Shown: positions 25,847-35,675, counted from the stretch's first letter. The stretch: DNA of 64,000 nucleotides from PRO6 sp035565775 (GCA_035565775.1 DATMRW010000028.1:240235-304234), one strand, 5' to 3'. Numbers and translations: made by a program. The notes: generated by a model not told the origin, from the letters alone.

Positions 25847-28800
25847 TTCTTAGCTCCGAACAACGCGCGCAATTTTGACAGCAGCCCCGCGCTTCCGCCT
25901 TCGGCCACAGAGCTGCCCGCCTGCCGCGCCAGCGCCGCGAAGAACTGTCCGATGATCACGCGGGCCGCGCCATCAAGCAGGCGGCCGCCAATGCTCGCCA
26001 CCTTGCCGCCGACGGCAGCGTCATACTTGTAGGACAGCGTGGTGCCGCCCTTGCCGTCCGGCGTCAGCGTAATGCGGCCCTCGCCGCCGCCGAAGCCGAG
26101 CGCACCATCGACCGAGCCGCCCAGCGTCACGCCGCGCGGCGGATCGAGATCCGTGAGTTTTACTTCGGCGCGGTAGCGTCCCTTCACCGGCCCGATGCCG
26201 AGTGTGACGTCAGCGCGGAAATGGGTGTCGGAAACTTTTTCGACGCTGTGGCAGCCGGGGATGATCGCGCGCAGCGTCTCCGGGTCGAGCAGCATGGTCC
26301 AGACGGTTTCCGGCCCGACGTTGACATGGGCGCTGCCTTCGCCCTGCATGCAGCGCTCGCCCGGCGTTTTGGCGCGCGGCTTTACGGCAGCGCCCTCGGG
26401 CGCCGCGCGTTCCTCGCCATGGATGAACTCCGTGACCTTCGCCGGCACCAGTGGCAGTTCGATATTTTGGACGCCCAAAGCATCGGCCACAGCGTTGGCG
26501 ATGCAGACGGGCGTCGACATGCAGTTGCCCTCGCCCACACCCTTCGCGCCGAGCGGCGTGAACGGCGATGGCGTCTCCATGTGCAGAATTTTCAGCTCGG
26601 GAAGCTCGGTCGCAGTCGGCAGCAGATAGTCCGCAAAAGTGCCGGTGAGATAGCTGCCGTCCGGGCCATAGGCGAACTCCTCGAGCAGCGCCGCGCCAAA
26701 GCCCTGGGCGAAGCCGCCGCGGATCTGGCCGTCAACCATGCCCGGATGGAGAATGGTGCCGCAATCATGTGTCGTGACGTAGCTGTCGATCCGCGTCTCC
26801 CCGGTCACGCGGTCGATCTCAACGCCGCAATAGTCGAAGATGAAGCCGTGGCACAGAGAAGAGTTGACGCGATCGTCCTCGTCCGGGGCGGTCAGCTCCG
26901 GCGGGGTCCAGAACGCCGTCTCGCGGATGGTCTGGCCGACGTCGTCGGGAAGCGATCCCGGCGACCAGTGGCTCAGCGCCGCAACACGGCCGAACGGAAT
27001 CGAATTGTCCGGATTGCTTTTCGAACCAACCCGCCCCTTGGCGAACTCGATGTCATCGGCTTCGACATTAAGCTGGGTGGCGGCGATGCGCTTGAGCCGC
27101 GCGGCCAGCCTGTCGGCGGCGATTTTCGCCGTGCCGGCGACGGCGGCGGCGAAGCGGCTCGCATAGTTGCCCGACGCGATCGACCATGCGTCCTTTGCCG
27201 TATCGACTTCCGTGTTGACCCGCACATCCTTCGGAGCGACGCCGAACACATCCGCGACCACCTGCGAGATGACGGTGCGATGCCCCTGCCCCTGCGGCAC
27301 CGAAGCGATATGCACCATCACCGCGCCGACCGGATCGATCGAGACGGTCGCGGTTGCCTGCGCGCCATTTTTCGGTCCGGCCTTGCGGCGCTCGGCGGGC
27401 GTCAGCACTGTGGTGATGTAGCCCATGTTCGATACGCTCGGCTCGACGACTGCCGCATAGCCGATGCCATAGAGACGTCCCTCGGCACGCGCCGCGTCGC
27501 GCCGCCGCTTGAGCTCGGCGAGGCCCCCATCACGCACGCCGAGCTCGATGCCCGCGGCATAGTCGCCGGAATCGAGCAGCGCACCGGTCGCAGTCCGATA
27601 CGGAAACGCCTCCGCCGGAACGAGGTTGCGGCGGATCACGTCGAGATGGTCGAGCCCGAGCTCGACGGCAATCGCATGGGTCAGGCGCTCGAGCGCAAAA
27701 TAGACCTGCGGACCGCCAAAGCCACGGTTGAGCCCGGTCGGCGTCTTGTTGGTGACGACGACGCGGTTACGCACCGCGACGTTGCGGATGTCGTAAGCAC
27801 CGGTCAGGTTGCCGTGCATCCGGTAGAGCGTTGCGGGCTCGGGCGCACGCAGATGCGCGCCGCAGTCCTCGACCTGATCCCAGTCGAGCGCGAGAATTTT
27901 TCCATCGCGATCGACGGCCGCGGACAGCGTCGTCGCACGGTTGGTCGCCGAGGTCGATGCAGAGAGATGCTCAAGGCGGTCCTCGATCCACTTCACCGGC
28001 CGTCCCGCGACGCGCGCGGCGGCCGCAATCAGTACGATGTAAGGAAATACACCTTGCTTCACGCCAAAACTGCCGCCGGAATCCGGCGGCGTGCGCAGCC
28101 GCACGCGATTTCCCGGCAGTTTCAGCGCGCGCGAAATCACCGCATGGATGCTGAACGGGCCCTGGAAGTTGGCGAGAATGTCATAGGCGTCTTCGCCGGG
28201 ATTGTAGTCCGCAACCACGCCGTAGGTTTCGATCGGCGTGCACGAATTGCGCGGATAGCGAATGTCGACCGAAATCCGGTGCGCGGCGTCGGCGAAGGCG
28301 GCTTCCGGATCGCCGTAGCGGAAGCGGCGGTCGGAGGCGACGTTACGGGGAAAACCATCATGAAGGATTGCGGCATCTTCAGCGATCGCGGCCAGCGGAT
28401 CGACCACGGCCGGTCGCACCGCGTAGCGCACGTCGATGAGATCGAGCGCATCTTCCGCCTTGTAGCGATCCGCCGCCACGACGATAACAACCGGCTCGCC
28501 GACATAGCGGACCCGATCGGTCGCGATCGGCCAGCACTCGACCGGCGCCTTGACGCCGACAACGAGGCTCGCGGTCAGCGCCTTGATATCCTCGCCGGTG
28601 AGGACGGCGACGACATCCGGCGACTGACGCGCGGCCTCGGTATCGATTGAAAGAATGTCGGCATGTGCATGAGGCGAACGCAGAATTGCCGCATGCAGGG
28701 TTCCCGGCGCTACGCCAAGATCGTCGATGAAGCGGCCGCGGCCGGTAAGCAGCGCACCATCCTCAACGCGCTCGAGCGAACGGCCGACCCACGGACGATC

Positions 28801-28887
28801 GTCCGCGGCAGGCGCGCCGACGCGCCCTTTCGCCCCTCCGCTTTCAATTGCATTGCTGGCGTTCTGTGCCATCCCGCTGAGCTCCAT
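25843..28887 (-). CDS. Molybdenum hydroxylase large subunit fused to a CoxG/SRPBCC domain
   Basis: A 1014-residue fusion. Residues about 30-825 form a CoxL/xanthine-dehydrogenase-type molybdopterin subunit: RGFGGPQ (388-394), VPQGQGHRT (530-538) and the catalytic Glu786 in GAKGVGEGN. The loop that defines CO dehydrogenase (AYRCSFR or AYRGAGR) is absent; the corresponding site reads GLNRGFGGPQ, so it is not a CO dehydrogenase. Residues about 845-995 form a CoxG-like SRPBCC domain (GSAHVNVGPETVW, IPGCHSVEKV, YKYDAAVGGKVASIGGRLL). CoxG is usually a separate membrane-recruiting protein, so the fusion may anchor the enzyme. ATG 28872 is an alternative start. Confidence 0.93.
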   Translation of the reverse strand: MELSGMAQNASNAIESGGAKGRVGAPAADDRPWVGRSLERVEDGALLTGRGRFIDDLGVAPGTLHAAILRSPHAHADILSIDTEAARQSPDVVAVLTGEDIKALTASLVVGVKAPVECWPIATDRVRYVGEPVVIVVAADRYKAEDALDLIDVRYAVRPAVVDPLAAIAEDAAILHDGFPRNVASDRRFRYGDPEAAFADAAHRISVDIRYPRNSCTPIETYGVVADYNPGEDAYDILANFQGPFSIHAVISRALKLPGNRVRLRTPPDSGGSFGVKQGVFPYIVLIAAAARVAGRPVKWIEDRLEHLSASTSATNRATTLSAAVDRDGKILALDWDQVEDCGAHLRAPEPATLYRMHGNLTGAYDIRNVAVRNRVVVTNKTPTGLNRGFGGPQVYFALERLTHAIAVELGLDHLDVIRRNLVPAEAFPYRTATGALLDSGDYAAGIELGVRDGGLAELKRRRDAARAEGRLYGIGYAAVVEPSVSNMGYITTVLTPAERRKAGPKNGAQATATVSIDPVGAVMVHIASVPQGQGHRTVISQVVADVFGVAPKDVRVNTEVDTAKDAWSIASGNYASRFAAAVAGTAKIAADRLAARLKRIAATQLNVEADDIEFAKGRVGSKSNPDNSIPFGRVAALSHWSPGSLPDDVGQTIRETAFWTPPELTAPDEDDRVNSSLCHGFIFDYCGVEIDRVTGETRIDSYVTTHDCGTILHPGMVDGQIRGGFAQGFGAALLEEFAYGPDGSYLTGTFADYLLPTATELPELKILHMETPSPFTPLGAKGVGEGNCMSTPVCIANAVADALGVQNIELPLVPAKVTEFIHGEERAAPEGAAVKPRAKTPGERCMQGEGSAHVNVGPETVWTMLLDPETLRAIIPGCHSVEKVSDTHFRADVTLGIGPVKGRYRAEVKLTDLDPPRGVTLGGSVDGALGFGGGEGRITLTPDGKGGTTLSYKYDAAVGGKVASIGGRLLDGAARVIIGQFFAALARQAGSSVAEGGSAGLLSKLRALFGAKK

Positions 28888-29014
28888 GATCGCGGTCTCT
28901 CAGGACGCGCCTTGGGCTCACTTTTCCGAGACGGCATGACGAATGGCCATACCGCCGGCTCTCACAACTTACCATTCCGTCTCATTTGCGATGCTGCGTC
29001 GCAAAAACGTCAAA

Positions 29015-29860
29015 TCAGCCGGCGAGACGGGAGACCTTGCGGAACTCGGTCGGGCTGACGCCGGTGTGATTGCGGAAAAACCGCGTGAAGTGCGCCGGAA
29101 CATCAAAACCGAGGCGGGCGCCGATGGCGGCGACATTATCCGACTGGCTGACAATGGCGCTGACCGCATGCTCCAGACGGATCACGTTGAGATAGACGCG
29201 CGGCGGCACGCCGACCGAGGATTCGAACAGGCGAAAGAAATGCGCGCGCGACAGCCCGGCAGTGCTGGCCAGCGCATTGACGTCGAGATTGCTCCCTACA
29301 TCCGCGCGGATGGTTTCCACAGCGCGCTTGATGCGCCAGTCCGGCCGGAACGACGGGTCCATGTCGCGCACGGAGAACTGTGTGTTGCGCCAGGGCGTGA
29401 AGCGCTCGATCACCGCGATCATCAGGTCGGACAAAAGATTTTCGTGCTCGCCGCTGCAATCGGGCCGCGCCATCATGTCGACCGCGAGATTGCGCGCCAG
29501 AGAGCGGATGCGCGGCGATATTTCGCCACACGGCTTTGCAAAAAAGCCCGGTGCGCCGCTTGCCGCCCATGCCGGGCGAAATTCCTTCAGCCATTTCGGC
29601 TCGATGTAAAGCGCAAGAATGATCGTGCGCGGCCGCGACGGCACATGCACATAGGCATGCGGCTGCCAGCCGTCGACCAGCACCGCGCTGGTGTCGGTGA
29701 GCGGCACGACAGTATCCCCAACCATGAACTGGGTGTCCGCGCCCTCGACCTTGAGCAGCACATGGCAATGCGGATGCGCATGGCGCACCAGCGACTCGTC
29801 CATGTCGAGCAGCGCAACGCGGCCAAAGCGCCCATGAGCAATGCGCAGCGCCGTGGACAT
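29015..29860 (-). CDS. AraC-family transcriptional regulator
   Basis: A 281-residue regulator. The N-terminal cupin-like sensing half (RHAHPHCHVLLKVEGA, VVPLTDTSAVLVDGWQPHAY) is followed by the C-terminal double HTH (VNALASTAGLSRAHFFRLF and AAIGARLGFDVPAHFTRFF). The start at 29860 is preferred over 29938 because GGAGGG lies just upstream. It is immediately upstream of, and on the same strand as, the molybdenum hydroxylase genes, 128 bases away. It therefore probably activates that block in response to its substrate. Confidence 0.9.
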   Translation of the reverse strand: MSTALRIAHGRFGRVALLDMDESLVRHAHPHCHVLLKVEGADTQFMVGDTVVPLTDTSAVLVDGWQPHAYVHVPSRPRTIILALYIEPKWLKEFRPAWAASGAPGFFAKPCGEISPRIRSLARNLAVDMMARPDCSGEHENLLSDLMIAVIERFTPWRNTQFSVRDMDPSFRPDWRIKRAVETIRADVGSNLDVNALASTAGLSRAHFFRLFESSVGVPPRVYLNVIRLEHAVSAIVSQSDNVAAIGARLGFDVPAHFTRFFRNHTGVSPTEFRKVSRLAG

Positions 29861-30061
29861 CCGGACCCTCCAGTTCGTGATCGCATCGAGATAGGCGACG
29901 GCCCGTCTTGAAGCCCCCGGCAGAGATCGGCGAGGCAAGATTGGGCTCGCAATTCATAACTTGCTCGCCCCCAAAATGCAAAGCGGCAGCCGCGCGGCGC
30001 ATGCGCGCACAGGTATCCGCCGCAAGCTCAACCCTCGCTTGAAATGAACTATTATTGCAGC

Positions 30062-31246
30062 TCAACCCCGCACGATGCGGCGGCCGAGCGCCCAGCGATG
30101 CACCTCGGAGGGGCCGTCATAGACGCGGAAGGCCCGGATGTCGCGATAGAACCGCTCCACCACGGTATCCCGCGTGATGCCCGTGCCGCCAAGGATCTGC
30201 AGCGAGCGATCGGCAACGCGCGCGATCGCCTCCGAGCAGATCACCTTTGCCATCGAGCTTTCGGTGCCGCCGCGCTCGCCTTTATCGAGCACCCAGGCGG
30301 TGTGCCAGATCGTCATCTGCGACGTATGAATATCCATCGCGTTGTCGGCCAGCATGAAGGACACGCCCTCGTGCTCGCCAAGCATTTTTCCGAACGCAGT
30401 GCGGCGGCGTGCGTATTCGGTCGCAATTTCCTGCGCACGGATCGCCGAGCCGAGCCAGCGCATGCAATGCGTCAGCCGCGCCGGCGCGAGGCGGACCTGC
30501 GCGTGACGAAAGCCCTGCCCGATCTCGCCAAGAATGGAATCCGCCGGCAGGCGAAGGCCGTCGAGGCGCACCACGGCATGGCCGCCGACGAAGCTGGAAT
30601 CCATCGTATCGAGCGTCCGCACGATCTTGAAAGCGGGATTGGGCAGATCGGCCAGGAACATGGTGACGGTGCCATCTGCGTCCCCGCCGACGATCTTCGC
30701 CATGATGATGGCGAACATCGCGCCTTCCGCGCCGGTGATCAGCCACTTGTCGCCGTCGATCACCCATTCGTCGCCATCTCGGCGCGCCGTGGTCTGGATC
30801 TGCGACGGATCCGAGCCCGCGCCGGGCGCGGGCTCGGTCATGCAGAAGCAGGACCGCCCGACGCCGGTCGCCAGCGGCTTGAGATATTTTTCACGCTGCG
30901 CGGGCGTCGCGATGACATCGAGCAGATGGATGTTGCCCTCGTCCGGCGCGGCGCAATTGAGCGCAACGGGCCCGAGCATCGAATAGCCGGCGGCGGTCAG
31001 GATCGCCGAGCGGCCGATATGCGACAGGTTGCGACCGCCATATTCCGCCGGAACGTGCGGCGCAAAAACGCCGGCCTGTTTGGCGAGTGCGATCAATTCC
31101 GCGCGCAGTTCGTCGGTCGGCCCGTGCGTCGTCCAGCGCGGATCGCTCTCATACGGCACGACCTTTTCCTTGACGAAGGTCAGAACCTCCTCCGCGAGCG
31201 CGACGACATCCGCGGGCAGAGCGAAGTTCAGATCAAGGCCAGCCAT
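30062..31246 (-). CDS. Acyl-CoA dehydrogenase family protein
   Basis: A 394-residue flavoprotein of the acyl-CoA dehydrogenase family. CMTEPAPGAGSDPSQ and DKWLITGAEGA are the FAD/acyl-CoA loops, and LGGTGITRDTVVERFYRD the C-terminal helix. At the position of the MCAD catalytic Glu it has Asp (YDGPSEVHR), as in the ACAD10/11-like group, which often handles hydroxylated or unusual acyl-CoAs. The start at 31246 is chosen because CGGAGA lies upstream at good spacing. It is a lone gene about 200 bases from each neighbour, so its pathway is not shown by context. Confidence 0.88.
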   Translation of the reverse strand: MAGLDLNFALPADVVALAEEVLTFVKEKVVPYESDPRWTTHGPTDELRAELIALAKQAGVFAPHVPAEYGGRNLSHIGRSAILTAAGYSMLGPVALNCAAPDEGNIHLLDVIATPAQREKYLKPLATGVGRSCFCMTEPAPGAGSDPSQIQTTARRDGDEWVIDGDKWLITGAEGAMFAIIMAKIVGGDADGTVTMFLADLPNPAFKIVRTLDTMDSSFVGGHAVVRLDGLRLPADSILGEIGQGFRHAQVRLAPARLTHCMRWLGSAIRAQEIATEYARRRTAFGKMLGEHEGVSFMLADNAMDIHTSQMTIWHTAWVLDKGERGGTESSMAKVICSEAIARVADRSLQILGGTGITRDTVVERFYRDIRAFRVYDGPSEVHRWALGRRIVRG

Positions 31247-31448
31247 CAACATTCTCCGGTTGCGACATTGCAGGCGACAGGGCCTGAGCAGCCGCACGTC
31301 TCCGCGTCAATCGATCACGATTGCCATCATTGCAGCATCGATCGGCGGCCAGTGCAACCGAAGGCAGGTGCGACAGCTTGCACCGCAGGGAGACGAACCC
31401 CACACAAGGTGGCGTCCGAGTGCGAGCCGCGACGCGAGAGCCAAAAAT

Positions 31449-33071
31449 TCAGCTCCGCAGACCGGGCGCTTCCTGCCCCGTGCGCGCGACATATTCCGTG
31501 TAACCGCCGCCGTATTGCTGAATACCTTCCGGCGTGAGTTCGAGCACGCGATTGGAGAGCGCCGCGAGAAAGTGCCGGTCGTGCGAGACGAACAGCATGG
31601 TGCCCTCGAACTCCGATAGTGCGGCGATCAGCATTTCCTTGGTCGCCATGTCGAGGTGGTTGGTCGGCTCGTCGAGCACCAGAAAGTTCGGCGGATCGAA
31701 CAGCATCTTCGCCATCACCAGCCGCGCCTTTTCGCCGCCCGACAGGACGCGGCACTTTTTCTCGACATCGTCGCCGGAAAAGCCGAAGCAGCCGGCCAAC
31801 GCGCGCAGCGAGCCTTGCGCCGCCTGCGGGAATGAGTCCTCGAGCGACTGAAATACCGTGCGCTCGCCATCGAGCAGTTCCATCGCGTGCTGGGCGAAGT
31901 AGCCCATCCTCACGCTGCCGCCGAGCGCAACCTCGCCCTTGTCGGGATCGGAGGTGCCGGTGACCAGCTTGAGCAGCGTCGACTTGCCCGCGCCGTTGAC
32001 GCCGAGCACGCACCAGCGCTCCTTGCGGCGGACAGCAAAGTCGAGCCCTTGATAGATGCTGCGGCTGCCGTAGCCTTTATGCACGCCCTTGAGGCTGACC
32101 ACATCCTCGCCGGAGCGCGGCGCCGGCTGGAATTCGAACTGCACGGTCTGCCGCCGCCGCGGCGGCTCGACACGATCGATCTTTTCCAGCTTCTTCACCC
32201 GGCTCTGCACCTGCGCCGCATGCGAGGCGCGCGCCTTGAAGCGCTCGATGAACTTGATCTCCTTGGCCAGCATCGCCTGCTGACGCTCGAACTGCGCCTG
32301 CTGCTGCTTTTCGCTCAGCGCACGCTGCTGCTCGTAAAATTCGTAGTCGCCCGAATAGGATGTCAGCGCGCCGCCGTCGATTTCCACGATCTTGTTGATG
32401 ATCCGGTTCATGAACTCGCGGTCATGCGAGGTCATCAGCAGCGCGCCGTCATAGCCCTTGAGAAACTTTTCCAGCCAGATCAGGCTTTCGAGATCGAGGT
32501 GGTTGCTCGGCTCGTCGAGCAGCATCACATCCGGCCGCATCAGGAGGATGCGGGCGAGCGCGACGCGCATCTTCCAGCCGCCGGAGAGCGCGCCGACGTC
32601 GCCGTCCATCATCTCCTCGGAAAAGCTGAGCCCGGCCAGAACCTCGCGCGCCCGGCCCTCTAGGGCATAGCCGTCGAGCTCCTCGAAACGGGCCTGCACC
32701 TCGCCATATTGCGCGATGATCTCGTCCATCTCGTCGGCGCGCGCCGGGTCCGCCATCGCGCTCTCAAGCTCCCGCAGCTCGGCGGCGACAATGCTGACCG
32801 GCCCCGCACCCTCCATCACCTCGGCAACGGCGCTGCGCCCGGACATCTCGCCGACGTCCTGACTGAAATAGCCGATGGTGATGCCGCGATCGACTGCGAC
32901 CTGCCCTTCGTCCGGCTGTTCCTGCCCGGTGATCATCCGGAACAGCGTCGTCTTCCCGGAACCGTTCGGCCCGACGAGGCCGACCTTCTCGCCTTTCTGA
33001 AGCGCGGCAAAGGCCTCGATGAAGAGGATCTGATGGCCATTCTGCTTGCTGATATTGTCGAGACGAATCAT
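31449..33071 (-). CDS. ABC-F family ATPase
   Basis: A 540-residue soluble protein with two ABC domains and no membrane segments. The Walker A motifs are GPNGSGKTT and GVNGAGKST, the signatures LSGGWKMRVALAR and LSGGEKARLVMAK, and the Walker B motifs MLLDEPSNHLD and LVLDEPTNHLD. The linker between them is rich in Gln and charged residues (EQQRALSEKQQQAQFERQQ). ABC-F proteins act on ribosomes as translation factors or antibiotic protection proteins; this one looks like the housekeeping YbiT/Uup-type. It begins at ATG 33071, with a further ATG two codons upstream. Confidence 0.93.
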   Translation of the reverse strand: MIRLDNISKQNGHQILFIEAFAALQKGEKVGLVGPNGSGKTTLFRMITGQEQPDEGQVAVDRGITIGYFSQDVGEMSGRSAVAEVMEGAGPVSIVAAELRELESAMADPARADEMDEIIAQYGEVQARFEELDGYALEGRAREVLAGLSFSEEMMDGDVGALSGGWKMRVALARILLMRPDVMLLDEPSNHLDLESLIWLEKFLKGYDGALLMTSHDREFMNRIINKIVEIDGGALTSYSGDYEFYEQQRALSEKQQQAQFERQQAMLAKEIKFIERFKARASHAAQVQSRVKKLEKIDRVEPPRRRQTVQFEFQPAPRSGEDVVSLKGVHKGYGSRSIYQGLDFAVRRKERWCVLGVNGAGKSTLLKLVTGTSDPDKGEVALGGSVRMGYFAQHAMELLDGERTVFQSLEDSFPQAAQGSLRALAGCFGFSGDDVEKKCRVLSGGEKARLVMAKMLFDPPNFLVLDEPTNHLDMATKEMLIAALSEFEGTMLFVSHDRHFLAALSNRVLELTPEGIQQYGGGYTEYVARTGQEAPGLRS

Positions 33072-33195
33072 GTGCACACGAACCCGGGGAAAAAATCTGG
33101 GCCGTGCTTATGCCATGTCAGCCGTGCGCGAAAGAGGATAGCGTCGCCATCCGGCGGGAACCGGGCGCACGTCCGGCTTCGCGAAGCAGCCGCCG

Positions 33196-34131
33196 CTAGT
33201 TGTCGGTCAGCAGGTAGCTCGACAAAAAATCCATGAAAACCTGGGTTTTCCGCTGCACCCGGCGGCGGCCGAGATAGGTCGCGTAGGCCTGCAGGCGCGG
33301 GCTCTCCCAGTCGGCGAACAGGCGGACGAGACGCCCGGTCGCAACGTCGTTGCGGCACATCACATTGGGCAGAATGCCGACGCCCATGCCGGCGATGACG
33401 ATTTCGCGCGCCATGCCGATATTGTTGACCATGACGCGCGGCTCGATGTTCATGGCGTTGCGCACGCCGCTCTTGCGCAGGTCCCAGACGCCCTCTTCAG
33501 CCTGATGAGTGGTCATGATGATGTTGAGGCGCAACAGGTCGTCGAGAATGCGCGGCATCTCGATCCGCGAAATGTATTCCGGCGCCGCGTAGATGCCGCG
33601 CGACAGCGACGAGAACTTTCTGACGGGCAGGCTCGCGTTGCGCGGCAAGGTCAGGTGCAGCGCGATGTCGTAAGGTTCTTCCGAGACGTCGACCCAGCGG
33701 TTGTTGATGTCGAGCACCAGCCGCATTTCGGGATGGTTGCGGGAAAAGTCCGCCACAAGCCGGCTGAGCCACGAAATTCCGAAATCGACAGGCAGGCTGA
33801 TGCGCAGCACGCCGCTCAGCTTCGACTGCATCTGGGTGGCGTGGAAACCGGCGTCTTCCAGCTCGGCGATGATCCGCTGCGCGTGGTTGTAGATCACATA
33901 GCCGATCTCGGTCAGGGACGAGTTGCGCGTCCCCCGTCGCAGCAGCGTCGCGCCAACCTGATGCTCGAGCACCGCGATCTTCCGGCTCACCGTGGACTTC
34001 GGCATGCCGAGCTTGGCGGCTGTTGCGGAAATGCTCCGCATGTTGGCGACTTCATAAAAAAGGATCAGCGCGTTGAGATCGGTCTTGGTCGACAGTTCCC
34101 GATCCTTGACGACGGCTGATCCCTTTTTCAT
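33196..34131 (-). CDS. LysR-family transcriptional regulator
   Basis: A 311-residue LysR regulator; HTH at about residues 17-60 (ALILFYEVANMRSISATAAK, PKSTVSRKIAVLE). GGAG lies eight bases upstream of the ATG. It is on the same strand as, and 73 bases downstream of, the aldehyde dehydrogenase, so it is either the last gene of the retro-aldol block or has its own promoter. It resembles the CrgA/AaeR-like LysR subgroup. Confidence 0.9.
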   Translation of the reverse strand: MKKGSAVVKDRELSTKTDLNALILFYEVANMRSISATAAKLGMPKSTVSRKIAVLEHQVGATLLRRGTRNSSLTEIGYVIYNHAQRIIAELEDAGFHATQMQSKLSGVLRISLPVDFGISWLSRLVADFSRNHPEMRLVLDINNRWVDVSEEPYDIALHLTLPRNASLPVRKFSSLSRGIYAAPEYISRIEMPRILDDLLRLNIIMTTHQAEEGVWDLRKSGVRNAMNIEPRVMVNNIGMAREIVIAGMGVGILPNVMCRNDVATGRLVRLFADWESPRLQAYATYLGRRRVQRKTQVFMDFLSSYLLTDN

Positions 34132-34204
34132 TGCTTATCTCCAGGCGAGGCCCCGCGCCTGCCGCGGCAACCTCGTCGGACCCTGCGATCCTATGGCGAT
34201 CGCG

Positions 34205-35647
34205 TCAAGCCACGGCCACCAGCTTCGTCACGAGATAGGGATCCATGCCCTCGATGCCGCCCTCGCTGCCATAGCCACTCATCTTGACGCCGCCGAACGG
34301 CGCCTCGGGATGCGACACCGCAACGGTGTTGATGCCGAGGAGACCCGCCTCGACCTCTTCCGACAGCCGCCGGACATTGCTCACGGCGGAGGTGAAGGCA
34401 TAGGCCGCTAGCCCGAACGGCAGGCGGTTGGCCTGCGCGATCACCTCGTCAAGCGACGAGAAGCGCGCGGTGACCGCAACCGGGCCGAACGGCTCCTCGT
34501 TCATGATGCGCGCCTCCATCGGCACATCGGCAACCACGGTCGGCTGGAAGAAGTTGCCACGGTTGCCGATCCGCTCGCCGCCGGTGTTCAGCCGGCCGCC
34601 GGCGGAGACCGCATCGCCGATCAGGGTATCCATCGCCGACAGCCGGCGCGAATTGGCCAGCGGGCCGACGTTGGTCGCGGCATCGAGGCCGTTGCCGACC
34701 ACCATGCGGTTGGTCGCCGCGGTGAACTGATCGACGAAGCGATCATGCAGCGAGTCATGAACGTAGAAGCGCGTCGGCGAGATGCAGATCTGGCCGGCGT
34801 TTCTGAACTTCGCGGGCACGAGAACCGAGACCGCCTTCTCGATGTCGGCATCATCGAGGATGAGCACCGGCGCGTGGCCGCCGAGCTCCATCGTGCAGCG
34901 CTTGACGCCGGCGTCTGACGCGAGCTTCGCAAGGTGCTGGCCGACGACGGTCGAACCCGTGAAGGTGATTTTGCGGATGGCCGGATGCGCGATCAGGTGG
35001 CGCGACACTTCGTCCGGTATGCCGAACACGACGTTGACCACGCCCTTGGGCAGGCCGGCATCGTGCAACGCACGCGCGATCTCGAGCGCGGTCGCCGGGG
35101 TTTCTTCCGCAGGCTTGATGACGACTGTGCAGCCGGAGGCAAGCGCCGCGCCGATCTTGCGCGCCGGCATCATCGCCGGAAGATTCCACGGCGTGAAGGC
35201 GGCGACCGGACCGACCGGCTGGCGCGTGACGCGAAGCTCCATATCCGGCACCGGCGAAGGAACAAGACGCCCATAGATGCGGCGGCCTTCCTCCGCGCAC
35301 CAGTCGAACGTATCGGCGGCGATCATCAGCTCAATGCGGGCCTGCGCCAGCGGCTTGCCCTGCTCGCGCGTCATCCGCTGGGCGATATGTTCAACGCGCT
35401 CGCGGATGAGGTCGGCCGCCTTGCGCAGAATGCGCGAGCGATCAAGCGCGGTCATCGCCCGCCACAGCGGGAATGCTGCGTTGGCGGCTTCCGCAGCGCG
35501 GTCCATCTCTTCCGCCGTGGCGCGCGGCAGCGGCGCGAGCACTTCGCCCGTCGCCGGATCACAGACCTCCAGCTGAGGACCATCGATACGATTGATCCAC
35601 TCGCCGTTGATGTAAAAACCGAGCGAGCCGTAGCTTGCATTCGACAT
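34205..35647 (-). CDS. NAD(P)+-dependent aldehyde dehydrogenase (succinate-semialdehyde dehydrogenase-like)
   Basis: A 480-residue aldehyde dehydrogenase with all key residues: Asn155 (FTPWNLP), Lys178 (VIKPAEETP), Glu254 (MELGGHAP) and nucleophile Cys288 (NAGQICIS). The start at 35647 has GAGGAAA upstream, which excludes a longer upstream extension that would run into the neighbouring gene. It follows two acyl-CoA dehydrogenase genes by 28 bases. In this operon it would oxidise the aldehyde released by the thiolase-fold lyase to a carboxylate. Sequence resemblance is to the GabD-type; the true substrate is unknown. Confidence 0.93.
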   Translation of the reverse strand: MSNASYGSLGFYINGEWINRIDGPQLEVCDPATGEVLAPLPRATAEEMDRAAEAANAAFPLWRAMTALDRSRILRKAADLIRERVEHIAQRMTREQGKPLAQARIELMIAADTFDWCAEEGRRIYGRLVPSPVPDMELRVTRQPVGPVAAFTPWNLPAMMPARKIGAALASGCTVVIKPAEETPATALEIARALHDAGLPKGVVNVVFGIPDEVSRHLIAHPAIRKITFTGSTVVGQHLAKLASDAGVKRCTMELGGHAPVLILDDADIEKAVSVLVPAKFRNAGQICISPTRFYVHDSLHDRFVDQFTAATNRMVVGNGLDAATNVGPLANSRRLSAMDTLIGDAVSAGGRLNTGGERIGNRGNFFQPTVVADVPMEARIMNEEPFGPVAVTARFSSLDEVIAQANRLPFGLAAYAFTSAVSNVRRLSEEVEAGLLGINTVAVSHPEAPFGGVKMSGYGSEGGIEGMDPYLVTKLVAVA

Positions 35648-35675
35648 ATCGATTTTCCTCACCCTGTTCTGAGCG

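Noticed and set aside
26221..28650. Very long open frame on the plus strand opposite the Mo large subunit
   Set aside because: An antisense shadow caused by high GC and codon bias; rich in Arg, His and Asp with no domain, and the opposite strand encodes a fully conserved enzyme.
25843..28887. Calling the molybdenum enzyme an aerobic CO dehydrogenase
   Set aside because: The subunit makeup and CoxG domain suggest it, but neither AYRCSFR nor AYRGAGR is present at the active-site loop, and the genes adjoin an aryl-CoA ligase.
24510..28887. Calling the molybdenum enzyme a 4-hydroxybenzoyl-CoA reductase
   Set aside because: The FAD subunit lacks the four-Cys [4Fe-4S] insertion and is too short; the CoA-ligase neighbour alone is not enough.
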